A stretch of 64,000 nt of DNA from Combretum micranthum (Eukaryota > Streptophyta > Magnoliopsida > Myrtales > Combretaceae). The stretch is taken from assembly GCA_024138025.1 (NCBI GenBank), contig JAMXBD010002494.1, positions 124,001 to 188,000 on the forward strand, in the 5' to 3' direction. A program made the position numbers and the translations under genes. Below the pieces are notes generated by a model. It ran no database searches. It saw nothing but the letters and a program-made list of their open reading frames with translations, and was not told the DNA's origin. Below, piece by piece: positions 35,800-47,940 of this stretch (its first letter is position 1; the number at the start of each line of letters is the position of its first letter).

Positions 35800-36980
35800 A
35801 CATGATTAGGAGCATCATCTAGATCATATTCCTTCCAGAGTTTTTTGAAAGAACTTCGTAGAGAGGAATATGCCTTAAAAGCTTTTGAGTTAAGGGCAGC
35901 TCACCAATCCCTATTACCCTCCTAAGGAGCATTAAAACTTTCCTACCACATAGAAACATCATTAGTCAATTATTTGAAACTAAAGTTATCGAAAAAAGAA
36001 GAAGAGTTGTCCATACCATGACTTTTCATATCGCTAATTTTCACGATTCACGATTCAAACAATACCATACTTTTCCATTAGGTGTATGAGTAATCAGTGG
36101 CAAGTCCTGCCTGATAACAAACCAAAACTGACTAGGCAACAAATATATACATTCTCCATCTATAACTTTGCCATCACCCACATCAACTAACTCGGGATGG
36201 GGATACCACTTGTTTTGTTTGTAAAACTACTCACGCGTCTCCCCTTTGTATGCATCACAACCATTGCATTTCTAATTAGACCCATTAGCGATAGATCCAT
36301 TAGTAATGTGAAGCTCATCAGCAACTACAGCTACATTAGATGCATCTCACAAAAGACATTTTCATCAATATTAGCTCCAAAAACATTGATTTATATATGT
36401 ACAAAAATATTAAAATTTTGAACTTGAAGTAGAAACAACCTAATCACCACATGCTTTTAAATGACTAGCCTATTGAGAATGGTCCTCTCCATCATCTTCG
36501 TTAACTAAATGATGATCATTGAGGCCCTCAGTTTTGCTCCTAAGCCTCGAGACCTAGTTGCAACATGTTTGTAAACCCACCTTGCATTTTTTAACCCACA
36601 ATATGCTAGTGCCTTAGTTAAACAAAATAAAATCCATACTTTAGAATGAAAGGAATACTGTATTGGCATATCAAAAACTTCTTTAGGCCAAACCTATTGG
36701 AGGGGGGGATGGGGATTCCTTAGTAACCCATAAATTTTGAATTAACTAATCCTCTTGTAGTCATAGATAAAATATTATCAATGAAACAAACTAACTAATC
36801 AATTAACACATATTTTTTCCTAAACTTAAGTTCATGATTCATGTATATAAGGCCCCAATATCGAGATGTCCCACTTCTTACACCTTACCTTTTAATATAC
36901 TATAAACTTTCAAGAACATTAACATGACTAATATTAACAATAAATATTCCTTCTCCCAACTTGGTACCTTTCAATGTCCT
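35800..36980 (-). pseudogene. unrecognised coding relic inside the possible CACTA element
   Basis: Short minus-strand blocks look protein-like, for example YLLPSQFWFVIRQDLPLI and GKVWYCLNRES (36060-36180), and VPLFGQLLIIDNRLL near 36980-37030. Stops separate them. I do not recognise a family; position would allow a second transposon protein. Confidence 0.25.
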
Positions 36981-37483
36981 GTTAATTAAAAGACGATTAT
37001 CAATAATTAGCAATTGTCCAAACAAAGGCACTAAATTTGTAGTGTGAATTTTATTCAAAGACACAAATGGTGAGTATATTAATACTTATAGCCGTTATTA
37101 TATCCTGAATTGGTCACTTATTACTTGGTATATATTTATGATTAGATGTTTCTTTATTCTATATTTGTATAAAAAAAATTCCATGCAATTGAATTATAAT
37201 TGCACATAGTTAATTTACCATATAATGAGGTTCATACTTTTTACACTAACTATATAGATATTGTATATAATCCTATAATCAAAATATAATTGTATTATTT
37301 CCATCTTCATACTATCTATCATGTCACATCATAGATTTCCATCGTATGTTTTCTTTTATAGCAAGTTGTGGTTTGAGTCATTTTGACAACTTGACTATGG
37401 ATAGCAACATGCAGAAAATACAAAAGAAATCTAACTATCCAACATACAGAGGAAAGATGTTGAATTAAAAAAGCAAAGAAGCT

Positions 37484-37790
37484 TCATTTAATGATTAAAT
37501 TGATTGCTTGTTGGTGTTGTAGAAGAGAGTAGACGCCTGTGATCAAAGCTGGAGTAGGATATAAAGAAGCAAAATGTATAGGGGATTGAGCCACCGGCGC
37601 AGCAACAGTAGCAGCGGTTGGATAAGCAATTAGATTAGGAAACCCCATTGTTGGAGGTGGAAAGGAAGTGCCTTTAGTACTTGAATGGTGAATCAAATTG
37701 TGACACTTGAAAATGGAAGAGGAAACAAACCCTGAAAGGAACGCGGAACGTGCAATGGATTGGAGGGAAATGAAAAACTAGGGAAAATAG
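37484..37790 (-). CDS. small Ala/Pro-rich frame, doubtful gene
   Basis: A 70-codon frame from 37696 is open upstream to about 37790 with a Ser/Arg-rich lead-in (SLQSIARSAFLSGF-like), which could be an organelle presequence. Composition is unlike the AT-rich surroundings. There is no known domain. A 5' exon end or start near 37790 is not evident, so this may be chance or a decayed gene. Confidence 0.2.
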
Positions 37791-37799
37791 ATTGATAAT

Positions 37800-38699
37800 T
37801 GCAAATAATATAAAATAATAAATTTATGTCACATTAACAAGATATACTGCATATTTATTATATCCTATGAAAATGTTTAACGTCGTGATTTATATTTTAT
37901 ACAATCCCTTAAAAAAATTGTCTCATAAAATTACTATTTTTTACGGTAAAATTTGTTAAAGTTTATAATTTATGTATATATTTACCATATAACACATCCC
38001 ATTAAATTGCAATTCATAATTAATCTAAAGTATACAAAATCATGTATGTATATATTATATAATTAATAAAAAATTCATATTTACATGATGCATACAATTT
38101 ATATATAAAAAAATAGTATTTATTATAAATGTAATGTAATATAAATTATATATTGTATTATGGTACATAGTGTCTATATATATATGACATACCTATGATA
38201 CGTGTCATATATCGTATATTTCATAATGTGAATATTATATACACATATATACAATATAATTTCATTGTACATGCACAATATTTATAGTGCATAATATATA
38301 TCTATAGACAAATATAAAAATAAAACGCATAGGAAGTGTACAACATATTGTATACGTTATACGTGATGAGTTATTTACTAATTATATATATATATATATA
38401 TACAAACCTTTTGTTCTTAATAATATACTAGCAACTTGTGCACTTGCGATGCATGTGTTAAAAAATTTTGAATTTTTTTTTATTAACTTTGGTCATCTAA
38501 ATAATCTCAACTATTATAGTGAATATATAAATTGATGCAAAATGAAAAAGATGAAAAGGGAAAGGACTTTGCTATTCATTAACACTAATATTATTAATCA
38601 TTTTCAATTTTAATTTTCTATAAATTTATTAGGGAAAAATAGATGTAAATGTAATGATGTAACAAACCAATTGTGATATTGAATAAAGATGAAAGACAT
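37800..38699. other. very AT-rich spacer
   Basis: No gene. Long TA-rich palindromic runs, including (TA)n at about 38380-38402. Confidence 0.6.
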
Positions 38700-39463
38700 A
38701 GTGGTGTCATTTATCGCTTGCTCAAATTTGGTAAGGGTTGGATTAGTTGTAGATGGGCTTAATTCGTAGTGTTATGGGGCTTGCAAAATAAAGAACCCAT
38801 TAGTGGCTCATCAGGTTTGGGTCATATGCGGCCACTCCGATACTTAAGTTAGTGTTTATCATGAAGAGCCAGTAAATTGATTAGGGAAGATGGTTTTTAT
38901 GTGACATTCCCTTGATTGATGGTGATTCAGCTGTATTTATAGGTGACTGACCTGATGATTATATAATTCGTGGGTGTAGCTAGTTGGAAGGCTTGATGAT
39001 TATACCAATAGTAGGCAAGTAAAGATCATGGTGCCATGATCTCGTATGCACAGGTCGATACAAATTGAGACATAGTATACCCAAGTAGAAGTATCCTGTC
39101 TAAGCCTTTCGGAGAGCATTTTAATTAGTATGGAGGAAAGTCAACTAAGGCTTTGTGTGGATTTACTCTACTTTGGCTTAATGAGAGAGTGAGCTCAACT
39201 CGAATAGGCCCAAGGCTAAAGTTACATCATCAATAGTTGTCCCCTTTTACTCCCCTCATGGGAAAGGTGAATAATGTGAAGAGAACGATTGAGTCGAGCT
39301 AATGGAGGTGATTGGTTTGTCGTGCATCACTTGTCTAGTCTTAAGGTGATTAAAGCTATTCTTCTTATTGTCTTTTTGTATCCTTAGCAAGAAAATATAC
39401 CATGTGGTGACACTATGTGGTGAGTAAGTAAGGGTAGTTATTATTCCATACTTTGTCAGATGG

Positions 39464-42400
39464 TGTCACGCCTCGAAGGGTACCCTAAACGTGGCAGTCC
39501 ACTGGACACAATATTAAAGCCTAGGAATGACCGCTTCAGTCATGCGAAGGCTTCCATACTATGTACAAGGCATCTTACACATGGAGGAGATACATCGGAG
39601 TAGTACATTTTATATTGATACAACTTGAGTAACAATATAAGGGAATACAATTCATTATACTTCGAATACAATTCACTATACTTCAATTTCAATTCATCAA
39701 AATATTTCACTACATGAAACTATTACAAAGCAATTCACAAAACCTAGCTAATATCTTCAAGCATTCTTATTTTCTGTCAGAATCCCGAAGTCATATTCTG
39801 CTCCAACCATCTCGGTGCCCACTTAGCATTCTTGAGATAACCTGTTCATTCAAACATCTATTTGGGTATAAACAACACTAGCTTAGTGAGAATTCCCTTA
39901 ATCCCATACCATAACAAGCAAGTTATAAATCAACCATATGCTATGCATGAACAAACACATGAGCAGACAATTATGTATAGGTATCTGAAACCCACACATG
40001 GAACGGATTTACGCCCCCCGTATCTTAGGTTAGGGATGGTATTGAAAGTTTACACGACCGCTGCTAGTCCCCGAGCCCTCAGCTCATAGCACTCGACTCA
40101 GCTAGGCTCACCCATGGAATGCATCCCCGATGCGCCTTAGTTCCCTATGAATGAGCTCTGACACCGGGTCTCATTATCCAAATAAGTCTTCGGACCATAC
40201 CGATTGACTTACGTAGGAGTAGCACGCTACCAAATGCAACATGTCTGATGCAATGCATGGCCAATTTAAATTTTTGCTTAGGTCAAAATATTCATACATT
40301 CTTTAGAGTGACCAACGGATATCATACACATAATAGAAGTAATATGAACAGTGCAATTATCCAATCGAATCATGGTTTCGATATGCTTTAGTATTCTTTG
40401 GCATACTTACATCAAAGTCTCATCATCTATCCCATCCCCATTCATATCGGTTCTTATCTTGTTCCTATAATTCTAATGCAACTAGCTACAAGCACAAATA
40501 AGGTAACAAAATAAGAAGAAGACTCACTCGACCATTGGATCACCGGTCTCTTAGTAAAAGTAATTTGGTAGTAGGGAATCATCGATTTCGGGATCACCTA
40601 AAAAGGAAGATACCCTAATAAGTATTTCATCACTTAACTAATCCAAACTATATATCAAAACTAATCAAAATCGTAATTCTCGCTATTTGCGGAAGTCCCG
40701 ACTTAAAACGGCCATAACTTGGTCATTTTAACTCAGAATTTTGCAAATTATATCGATTTTTATCTACTTGGAAAGATCTATCTAATTATAATATTGTTTT
40801 CAAGTTTTGAAAATATTTGGGTCATGAAACAGAAGGATCAGATCTGATCAGTAACTATTCCGGATTCCGAAAAAAGTTTTGCAAAGGCTTGTAATGTTTC
40901 TACTTGACAAATCACGTATACATGAAATACGAATGATTTCCTAGCATGAATGACATGTGATGAGTTTAATGTATGCATGATCTTGATGATTTTTGCTAAA
41001 AAAAATTTTTATAACTTTTTATTTTGCAAGACTACAATAACAACTACTTATGAAAAATTTAGTTTGTTAACTTTGACATCACACTAGTGTTTTGGAATTC
41101 ATTCTTAGAAATTTCTAGTTATCTTAGTTAAAATCGAGTCTTCATAACATATACTACCTAAGACCTTCATTTTTACATAAAAATTGTGTCTTACACTTTG
41201 CAAATATGTTTTCAAATAGGATTTACTCAAAAATCAGAATTTTTAGAAATCCACTTTTTGAATGATTCTTTGGGAAAAAACTTGTTTAATGCATTAAAAT
41301 TTATGACTTCACTATACCTACTACTTAAGGACTTCATTTAATACATAAAACTTCTATTTTAAGCTTGGATAATAGGTGTTTGCAGGCATTACTACAAAAT
41401 TACGAATTTTCTAAATTGAGTAGTAACTCAACATCTTCTATATTGTTTCTACTCTTTGTTTTACACATTAATCTCATCAAAACTCATTTCAACTTATAAA
41501 AATCACTACTTAATGATATATATTACCTATATCCTTCATTTTTCACATAAAACATGAGTTTTAGAGTTGATAAAAGGGTTTTTAAAATAGGGCTTTGAAA
41601 TCATACGAATTTGTTTTTGAACATTTCAAACAAAAACTTTTCCTTTTTAAGTTCCTTGTTTTATTTGCCTAAGGATCCACCAACTACAACATCTATATGC
41701 ACAGAACAAAACTTTTATGAGCATTAATGCATGAAAATATAAATCATCCATAAGATCATAAATGTCAAGTATGGTATAAGCATCTAAAAGCTAGATCCAC
41801 TACTTATGATGTATGAAATGAAGTTTAAAAGCATGAACATGGATTTTTATGCAAGATCTCTACTTTACTCCACTTTTGCAAGCATGAACATGAAAATATT
41901 CCAACAAAAACTTAATCAAACAGAAGATCTACTCTTGTGATGGCTTGATATTCATGTAGTAGCATTTTCTTGTCCCTACCAAATACTCACAGGGACTTAG
42001 AGTGAAAATACTCATGAATAATTTTGCTATTACAAGATAAAAGGGTAGAAGGCTTAGGATTCATCATCTAAAGCTTTAAATAGATGAGAAATGAAGAAGA
42101 AATGAAGTTGTGTAAGTGTGTGTGGCGGTGTGGAAAGCTCATGGCAATAAGGAGGAAAAGAGAGGGTTTGAGAGCTTTTGAAACAAATGAAATGAAAATG
42201 AAGAGAAAGAAAAGAAAATGATTATTTATATTAAGTGAATTAGAGTTTGTTTTCTTTATAAAAAGGAGATAAAATAAAACAATTGGAGGCAAAAAATAGG
42301 GGGGTTATGCGCCGACCACAAAGGAGAAAGAAGAGAGAAGGATTTGAATTTGTTTTGAATTGTAATTTATGTAATAAAAGTATTAAATGTAATAATTTGT

Positions 42401-43271
42401 TAATAGACAAAAATTTCTTGAAAAAGAAAATGTAATGGAGTGTTTGTAAGGTTGTAAGACTAGGGTATGGGTTGTGTATATAGTAGGTTGTACTTGTGAA
42501 TAGCAATAAATAGTAGACAAGATATTTACTTTACCGGTAGTAAAGAAAATACGGGAAAAAGGTTATAACTGTAATTTTTATAGCCCGAAAAATTATAAAA
42601 ACGTATATTTTTGAATTCCTTATAAAATTTTTGTTCTAAAACATATTCTGGAATATTTTTCTAAATTCCTAGTTCCAGGGCTCGCTTTTTCGTAATGGAG
42701 CTCGGAAAGGCCCAGAATAGAAAATTTTTTCGAAATCGAAACTTTTATGGTTTGAAATATACTTTAGAACAATATTACACATTAAATTATTTTACAAAAA
42801 TTCTTTTAGTTGAAAACAAAGAAAAGCCGAATCCAGGATTCTTAGGTTTCCCTTTCAAGCTTAAACTAACCCGGTTTAGGGTTTTGGTTTCCGATTTCTA
42901 GAGTTTACTTAGTTACTAGAAAAATCAGGTTTACATATAACCTGAAAAATTATATAACTGATATATTGGAAAATCTTATGAAATTACGAATTTATCGGTA
43001 CTAATATCATATATTTAATATTTCGAATCCCGAGGTACGCTTTTTGAAGTCTATACCCGATCGGGTTCGAAATAGATTGAAAATCCGCTAATCTTATCTT
43101 TTAAAACATCCTTATATTATCACGGCCTAAACTACACCCTTTACTCATATTCCGACTCCTTAGCTTAGGAATACGGGATTGTCGAATTTAAACTACTAGG
43201 GTTTCCTGGGAATTGTTAACTTAGGTTTTCCGGTTGACTTTCTGGTTTAGAACCCTGCCAATTTGGAATCT
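39464..43271 (-). mobile_element. solo LTR B of the long-LTR family, with a duplicated start
   Basis: On the minus strand the core runs from TGTAAACCTG at 42935 to GGCGTGACA at 39464 (3,472 bp), homologous to LTRs A and C. A TATA box (TATAAATA, minus, 42224-42231) lies 704 bp from this start, as in A. Immediately beyond, 42936-43271 is a second, diverged copy of the LTR's first ~330 bp. Flanks of the composite, GATGG (39459-39463) and GATGT (43272-43276), match 4/5, whereas flanks of the 42935 end do not match. The element is thus either one LTR with a tandemly duplicated 5' end or a recombinant. Confidence 0.75.
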
Positions 43272-45790
43272 GATGTTTTATACCTATATAACATATTTAA
43301 TTTGAGAATATTTATTTTAAATTTTATTTCGTAAGGATTTATTATCTCTTTAACGCTTTTGAAATTCTGAAATTAGGTTTTATACCGAAGGTTTATCGTT
43401 ACTTACTCTTTAATAATTTGTTTTAGGTTTATATTACCCAATTTTACAAGTTAGGGTTAAGCATAAAATTTGTTATATGTAGTGGTTTTGGATTTGAAGA
43501 CTATTAAGTTCTTATTTTACTTTTAAAGATTTTCTTTTTCTTTAAGATTAAGAAATTTCTGGATTTGTTCAAGATTTCGGACTAATTGAAGTTCGGTTTT
43601 AATTGGAAGTCATTTTTAAAGTTTATTTTAAATGTTTATTTTGGAATTATTTACTGTAATTTTTTGGGGCTGACGGATAGCATCACCTTACCTAATTTGT
43701 CTTAAGCCGTTAATTTCATAGGTTGATGCGTATCTAACGATTAGGGTCAATTTTCCTTATGCTTCATCATTATTCCCTTTTTTCAAGGCCTTTGTATGGT
43801 TTATAAATATCCATAAGTGGCAATTAGTCATATCTTTCACATTTCTTGTTTTTTTAATAGCTCCATCAATTCTTCTGTTTCTTATTTCCTTCTAGCATCC
43901 ATATATCAACACTTTCGACAATGGCAGGTGAGAACTGCAATCTGTCTCATTCTATTAGCAAGGCTTCTCAAGAAGAAACTCCTAGGGTTGTTTCCCCCAT
44001 TACTTCAATAATGTAGATTACCCCTATTCCCCAAAGTTATGGAGACTAGAGCAAGCATGTATGGTCTCTCCACTGATGGTTACTCTACCCTTCTCAATGA
44101 TAGTGTCCAATTATTTACGATGGTTGAGTCTTGTGGCAGGGACCTTTATGACATAACCGAAGTAGACATGGGAGACCATGAGCACGTGTTTAGTTCCCCT
44201 TCTAACACAGATGTTGATGGTGGTCCAAATAATTTATATAGTGAGGTTTCTGAAGATGTTCTTCATAAGGCACAGGATCACTACTTTGTAAAGGCACCTA
44301 CTAACTACTCCATTATTCCACTGAGACCAAGTGACCGAGCAACTTTAGTAAATGGGTCCATGTTTTGTGTTTATGTCAAGTGTCTAGATTTTGGTTTGTG
44401 TTTTTCATTGTCCAATTTTCAAGAAGATGTGTTAAATCACTTCAACTAGAGTCCGACCTAATTAATATCAAAATCCTAAAGGCTATTGATCGCACTCAAG
44501 GCTTTATGTATAATTTTATGTTGGAAGCCTTCTCCTCAGTTACTCCAACGTTGCTTCATGACCAAATGTTTGAACAACGAATGGCTCAATTATGGCAAAG
44601 GAAAGAACTGCCTTTTTTCATTAGGTTGGATTCGAGTGTAAAGGATTAGAAGGGTAAAATCATCATTGTTAGATGGAAAGAGAAGTTCCTTTCATGACTC
44701 GCCGGGTGAATTTGCCTCCAAGCCTTCCTCAATGTTTGTTACTCGCTAACGACCAATAGACCCTAGCAAAAATTAAGTCTTTTGTGGAATTGTGTCAATG
44801 AGTTGGTGTTGGTCTCTTTAATGCTAAGGAGGTTGAAAAGTTTTATGGAGAGTAGAGGCCTTGTTTTATAGCACAAGCATTCTTCAAAGAACGAGAAAAG
44901 GATGCCTGAGGTATGATTCAAGTGTGATTTCCGAGCATTTGGGGTCCTATTTACTGAAGTGTTGTATAAGGAAATAATAGTCGGGCTTACTTGTCAATAC
45001 ATTTCCCCATTTGGTTTCTAATCTTTTTTCATTTTTGCAGGTGATGCTGGTAGAGGGAGAGCTGAAGACATCAATCAATTTTTTGTATCCTAGTCTATCT
45101 CGAAGGAAGGGGAGGCTCCTTTGCAGGCAACTTTGGCTCCAAGAGAGGGGGTGTTGAACTTGTAAGGTCCTCGGTTAACTCAGGTGCCTGGAAAGAAAGG
45201 CCTTGATAGGATGATGCCAAGGTTTCTGTTGTTCCTTGTGCTAGCACCAAGTCTCCTTCTGTCAAAGGGGATGACCGTAGGGTTAATGTAGCCATAGGAT
45301 CAATGGATCATCCATGTACCAATCGTTGTTTTGCTGGTCCAATAGAAATTGATTCAAGTTATCACAAGGAGTGTGTTCCCATGCCAATTAAAGGTGGGAG
45401 GACATTTAGGCCGATTGTTCCCTTTCCCTTGGCCACTATTCCAACTGGGTTAATTGGTCAGGTTAAGTTATTGCATGAAGGTTGTCAATTGTTTTCTTTG
45501 GGTGTTCCTTCAGAAGGGGACGACCATTGGGAGTATTTTGCTTATGTATGTGTCCTCTTATTATGAGTTTGTTATCCTTCCTTCCTTTATCTTCTATTTA
45601 TATGGATATATTTTGGTAGAGAATTGTTGAGTGTGTTGCTGAGGTGGTATTGTGTAGTATGAATTTCCAACAAGAGATCAATCGCTTAAGGTCGAAGGGA
45701 TCCGATCAAGTTAAGCATTTAGATGAGGTAGGTTTAGCTCCTGCCACGAGTTAGCTTTATTATAATACTTGTGCTGTGTACCGTGCCCTT

Positions 45791-47481
45791 TGTTGGTCCC
45801 AAATAATAATCAAGAAGGGAGATTGAATTGATTATTACAAATTTTTGCCTTTAAAAATTAATCCCCTTTCAATTTTCAAAATCGAGAACAATATATCAAT
45901 ATAACAAATATGAAAATAAATTGCGTAAAATTAAAAAGATAGAGAGAAGAAGATCAAGCAGTGATTTATAGTGGTTCCGCCTTGTGCGTCAGTCCACTCT
46001 TCCAGCTTCGAGCTGGAGACCCCGTTATCTTATGGGTTTGTTCCACTATATCCAATAAATTTCCAATTACAAGCTTGTGCAATTCTCTTTGCTCGATTCT
46101 CACAGCTATTCTTTAGCTACAATCGATCTACAAAGTCTAAACTTGTAATTAAACTAACTCACGAGAAGGCAACAACACGTTCCTTCGTTTACAATAAAAT
46201 AAAGAAATTGTAAGGTGCAGTACAAAAATATAATTTGCATAATTTAGATGGAAGGAGCTTTTCAAAAAATTCATTTTGAAACAGCGTTTGAGTCAACAAG
46301 AGGAGAATTGTTTTAAAACGTTCGGAGCAAATTTTCGCAACAGAGAAATATAAGTGAACAGTGCTGCTTTTCTTCTCCTGACCGGTGTTTTTATTTCTTC
46401 CTCTTGGCTTCAACATTAACAAAAATCAAATAAGTTACTATTGCATGTATCTCGGATGGATCCTTATCTTTTCTTTCAAAATTTTGTTGAAAGCTTATCT
46501 TCAATTTCAAATTCAAAATCTGGCCAAAATTCGAAATTCAAAGTAGATATTAATAAAGCTTCCTTCTTTTCTTTTTGATTCTCGGATTCTTTACCTGATT
46601 TGAATTTCTTGTACAGAGAGAAAATGGATAATTTTTCGTGATGTTCGTTGAAATCTTGTAAATCCGAATCTGTTTGTTCCTCATAATGTTTATCTTCACT
46701 CCTTCTTTTATTCCCATATATGCAGATCTGAATTTGAGATAAATTTGAATCTATTTTGATACTGAAGAAGTTGTTATGATTCTAAAGAAGTCAACTGGAA
46801 CGAGTTGGATAAGGTTGAAGACAATGAATAGTGAACTTCGTAATTTTCTCGTTATTGTTCAGATTTGCATCTGATGCTCTGAATTATCCTCATGATACTT
46901 CCATTCTTTTTATTAAATCCCCTTGGATATTGTCCTACTTAGGTGGAACAATTAAGTATACTGCTCAAATATACTTAATAACTCGAAGCTAAGTCTTCAA
47001 TATACTTAACTGTATCAAACTTAAATGAGTTTGAATACATTTGACAGCATGAATAGAAATTTCTCGCTGAACATTTTGCTGTCAAAAATTGTAGGAGCAC
47101 CTTCTGTACTAACTTCTGGATAATATAGTGAATCTTCCATTTTCATTTGACTGAAGAATATCCTTTGAACTAACTTCTGGTAAATTTCCAACACATTATA
47201 CAATCTTCTGTAATAAGTTCTATATTTTCTTTTGTATACAATTTCACCTTTAGAAATCCATCTAACTTGTATCCTTTCATCTTTCTCAATATTGTTAACC
47301 TCTGTATTATTTTCTGGATGATATACTCATACCAAAATAAAGCCATAATTGAGTTCTTTTATGTTTTATGTTATCCTCTGGATTTTGAATATTATTAATT
47401 ATCCTCTACACACTTAATAAATTAATTTGATATCTTCAGCTATTTTGTTATCATCAAAACTATATTTATAGAGAATCAACA
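45791..47481 (-). mobile_element. solo LTR G, copia-type, 1,691 bp
   Basis: TGTTGGTCCC...GAGAATCAACA with a perfect 5 bp target duplication CCCTT (45786-45790 and 47482-47486). No coding capacity. The plus-strand start (GGGAGATTGAATTG) resembles the plus-strand start of the LTRs at 14502 and 20373, suggesting minus orientation and a related SIRE-like lineage. Confidence 0.92.
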
Positions 47482-47940
47482 CCCTTTATTATGGGTTGAA
47501 GGCTGATTATACCATCCTTGAGTAGAGGTTCCGGACAAAGGATTAGTAAGCCAACAGCCATAAGGAAGAGAAGCCGGTTGCTAATAGGAGCATCAAGAAG
47601 TTGCAATCTAAGTTGAAAAGCCATGACTCATGTTGCAAAGGGATGAGTTACAACCTTCAGTTGCTAGAAAAGTCATGTGAAAACCTAGCTAAAGCCTAAA
47701 GAGAACATAAAGAGTTGAGTGAGCTTGTTAAAGTTCTCAAGTTTGAGGTCATCGCTTTTGGTCAATGTGAACCGAGCTTTGTCATTAACACTATTTTGGC
47801 AATAAGGCATGGGCAGAGCAAAAATTAAAAATAATACGTAGGGTAGTTAACGAGATTATCCAGTAAATCCATGATCATTGTTCCTGCAACACAGTCCCAT
47901 AGATTAACTTCCATTCTTATCTTTAGGTAGATGCTGTAGC

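Larger units (their letters stand above)
30839..37044 (-). mobile_element. possible CACTA (En/Spm) element
   Basis: A CACCACAAGAAAATTAA terminus at 30839 is one base from the usual CACTACAAGAAAA start of plant CACTA elements. A candidate opposite end, reverse complement CACTACAAATTTAG, ends at 37044. Flanking trinucleotides are TGT and TGA, so the 3 bp duplication is only 2/3. Just inside the left end, short direct/inverted motifs recur (GGGACACATATCCC, GGGATATATGTCC), as subterminal repeats of CACTA elements do. A minus-strand Transposase_24-like relic lies inside. The right boundary is weak. Confidence 0.4.

Noticed and set aside
38220..38402. TA-rich palindromes as a replication origin or cruciform site
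   Set aside because: The whole region is extremely AT-rich, so such palindromes are expected by chance.
46189..46422. 77-codon frame in solo LTR G
   Set aside because: It lies wholly in a TSD-bounded non-coding LTR and has low-complexity composition.
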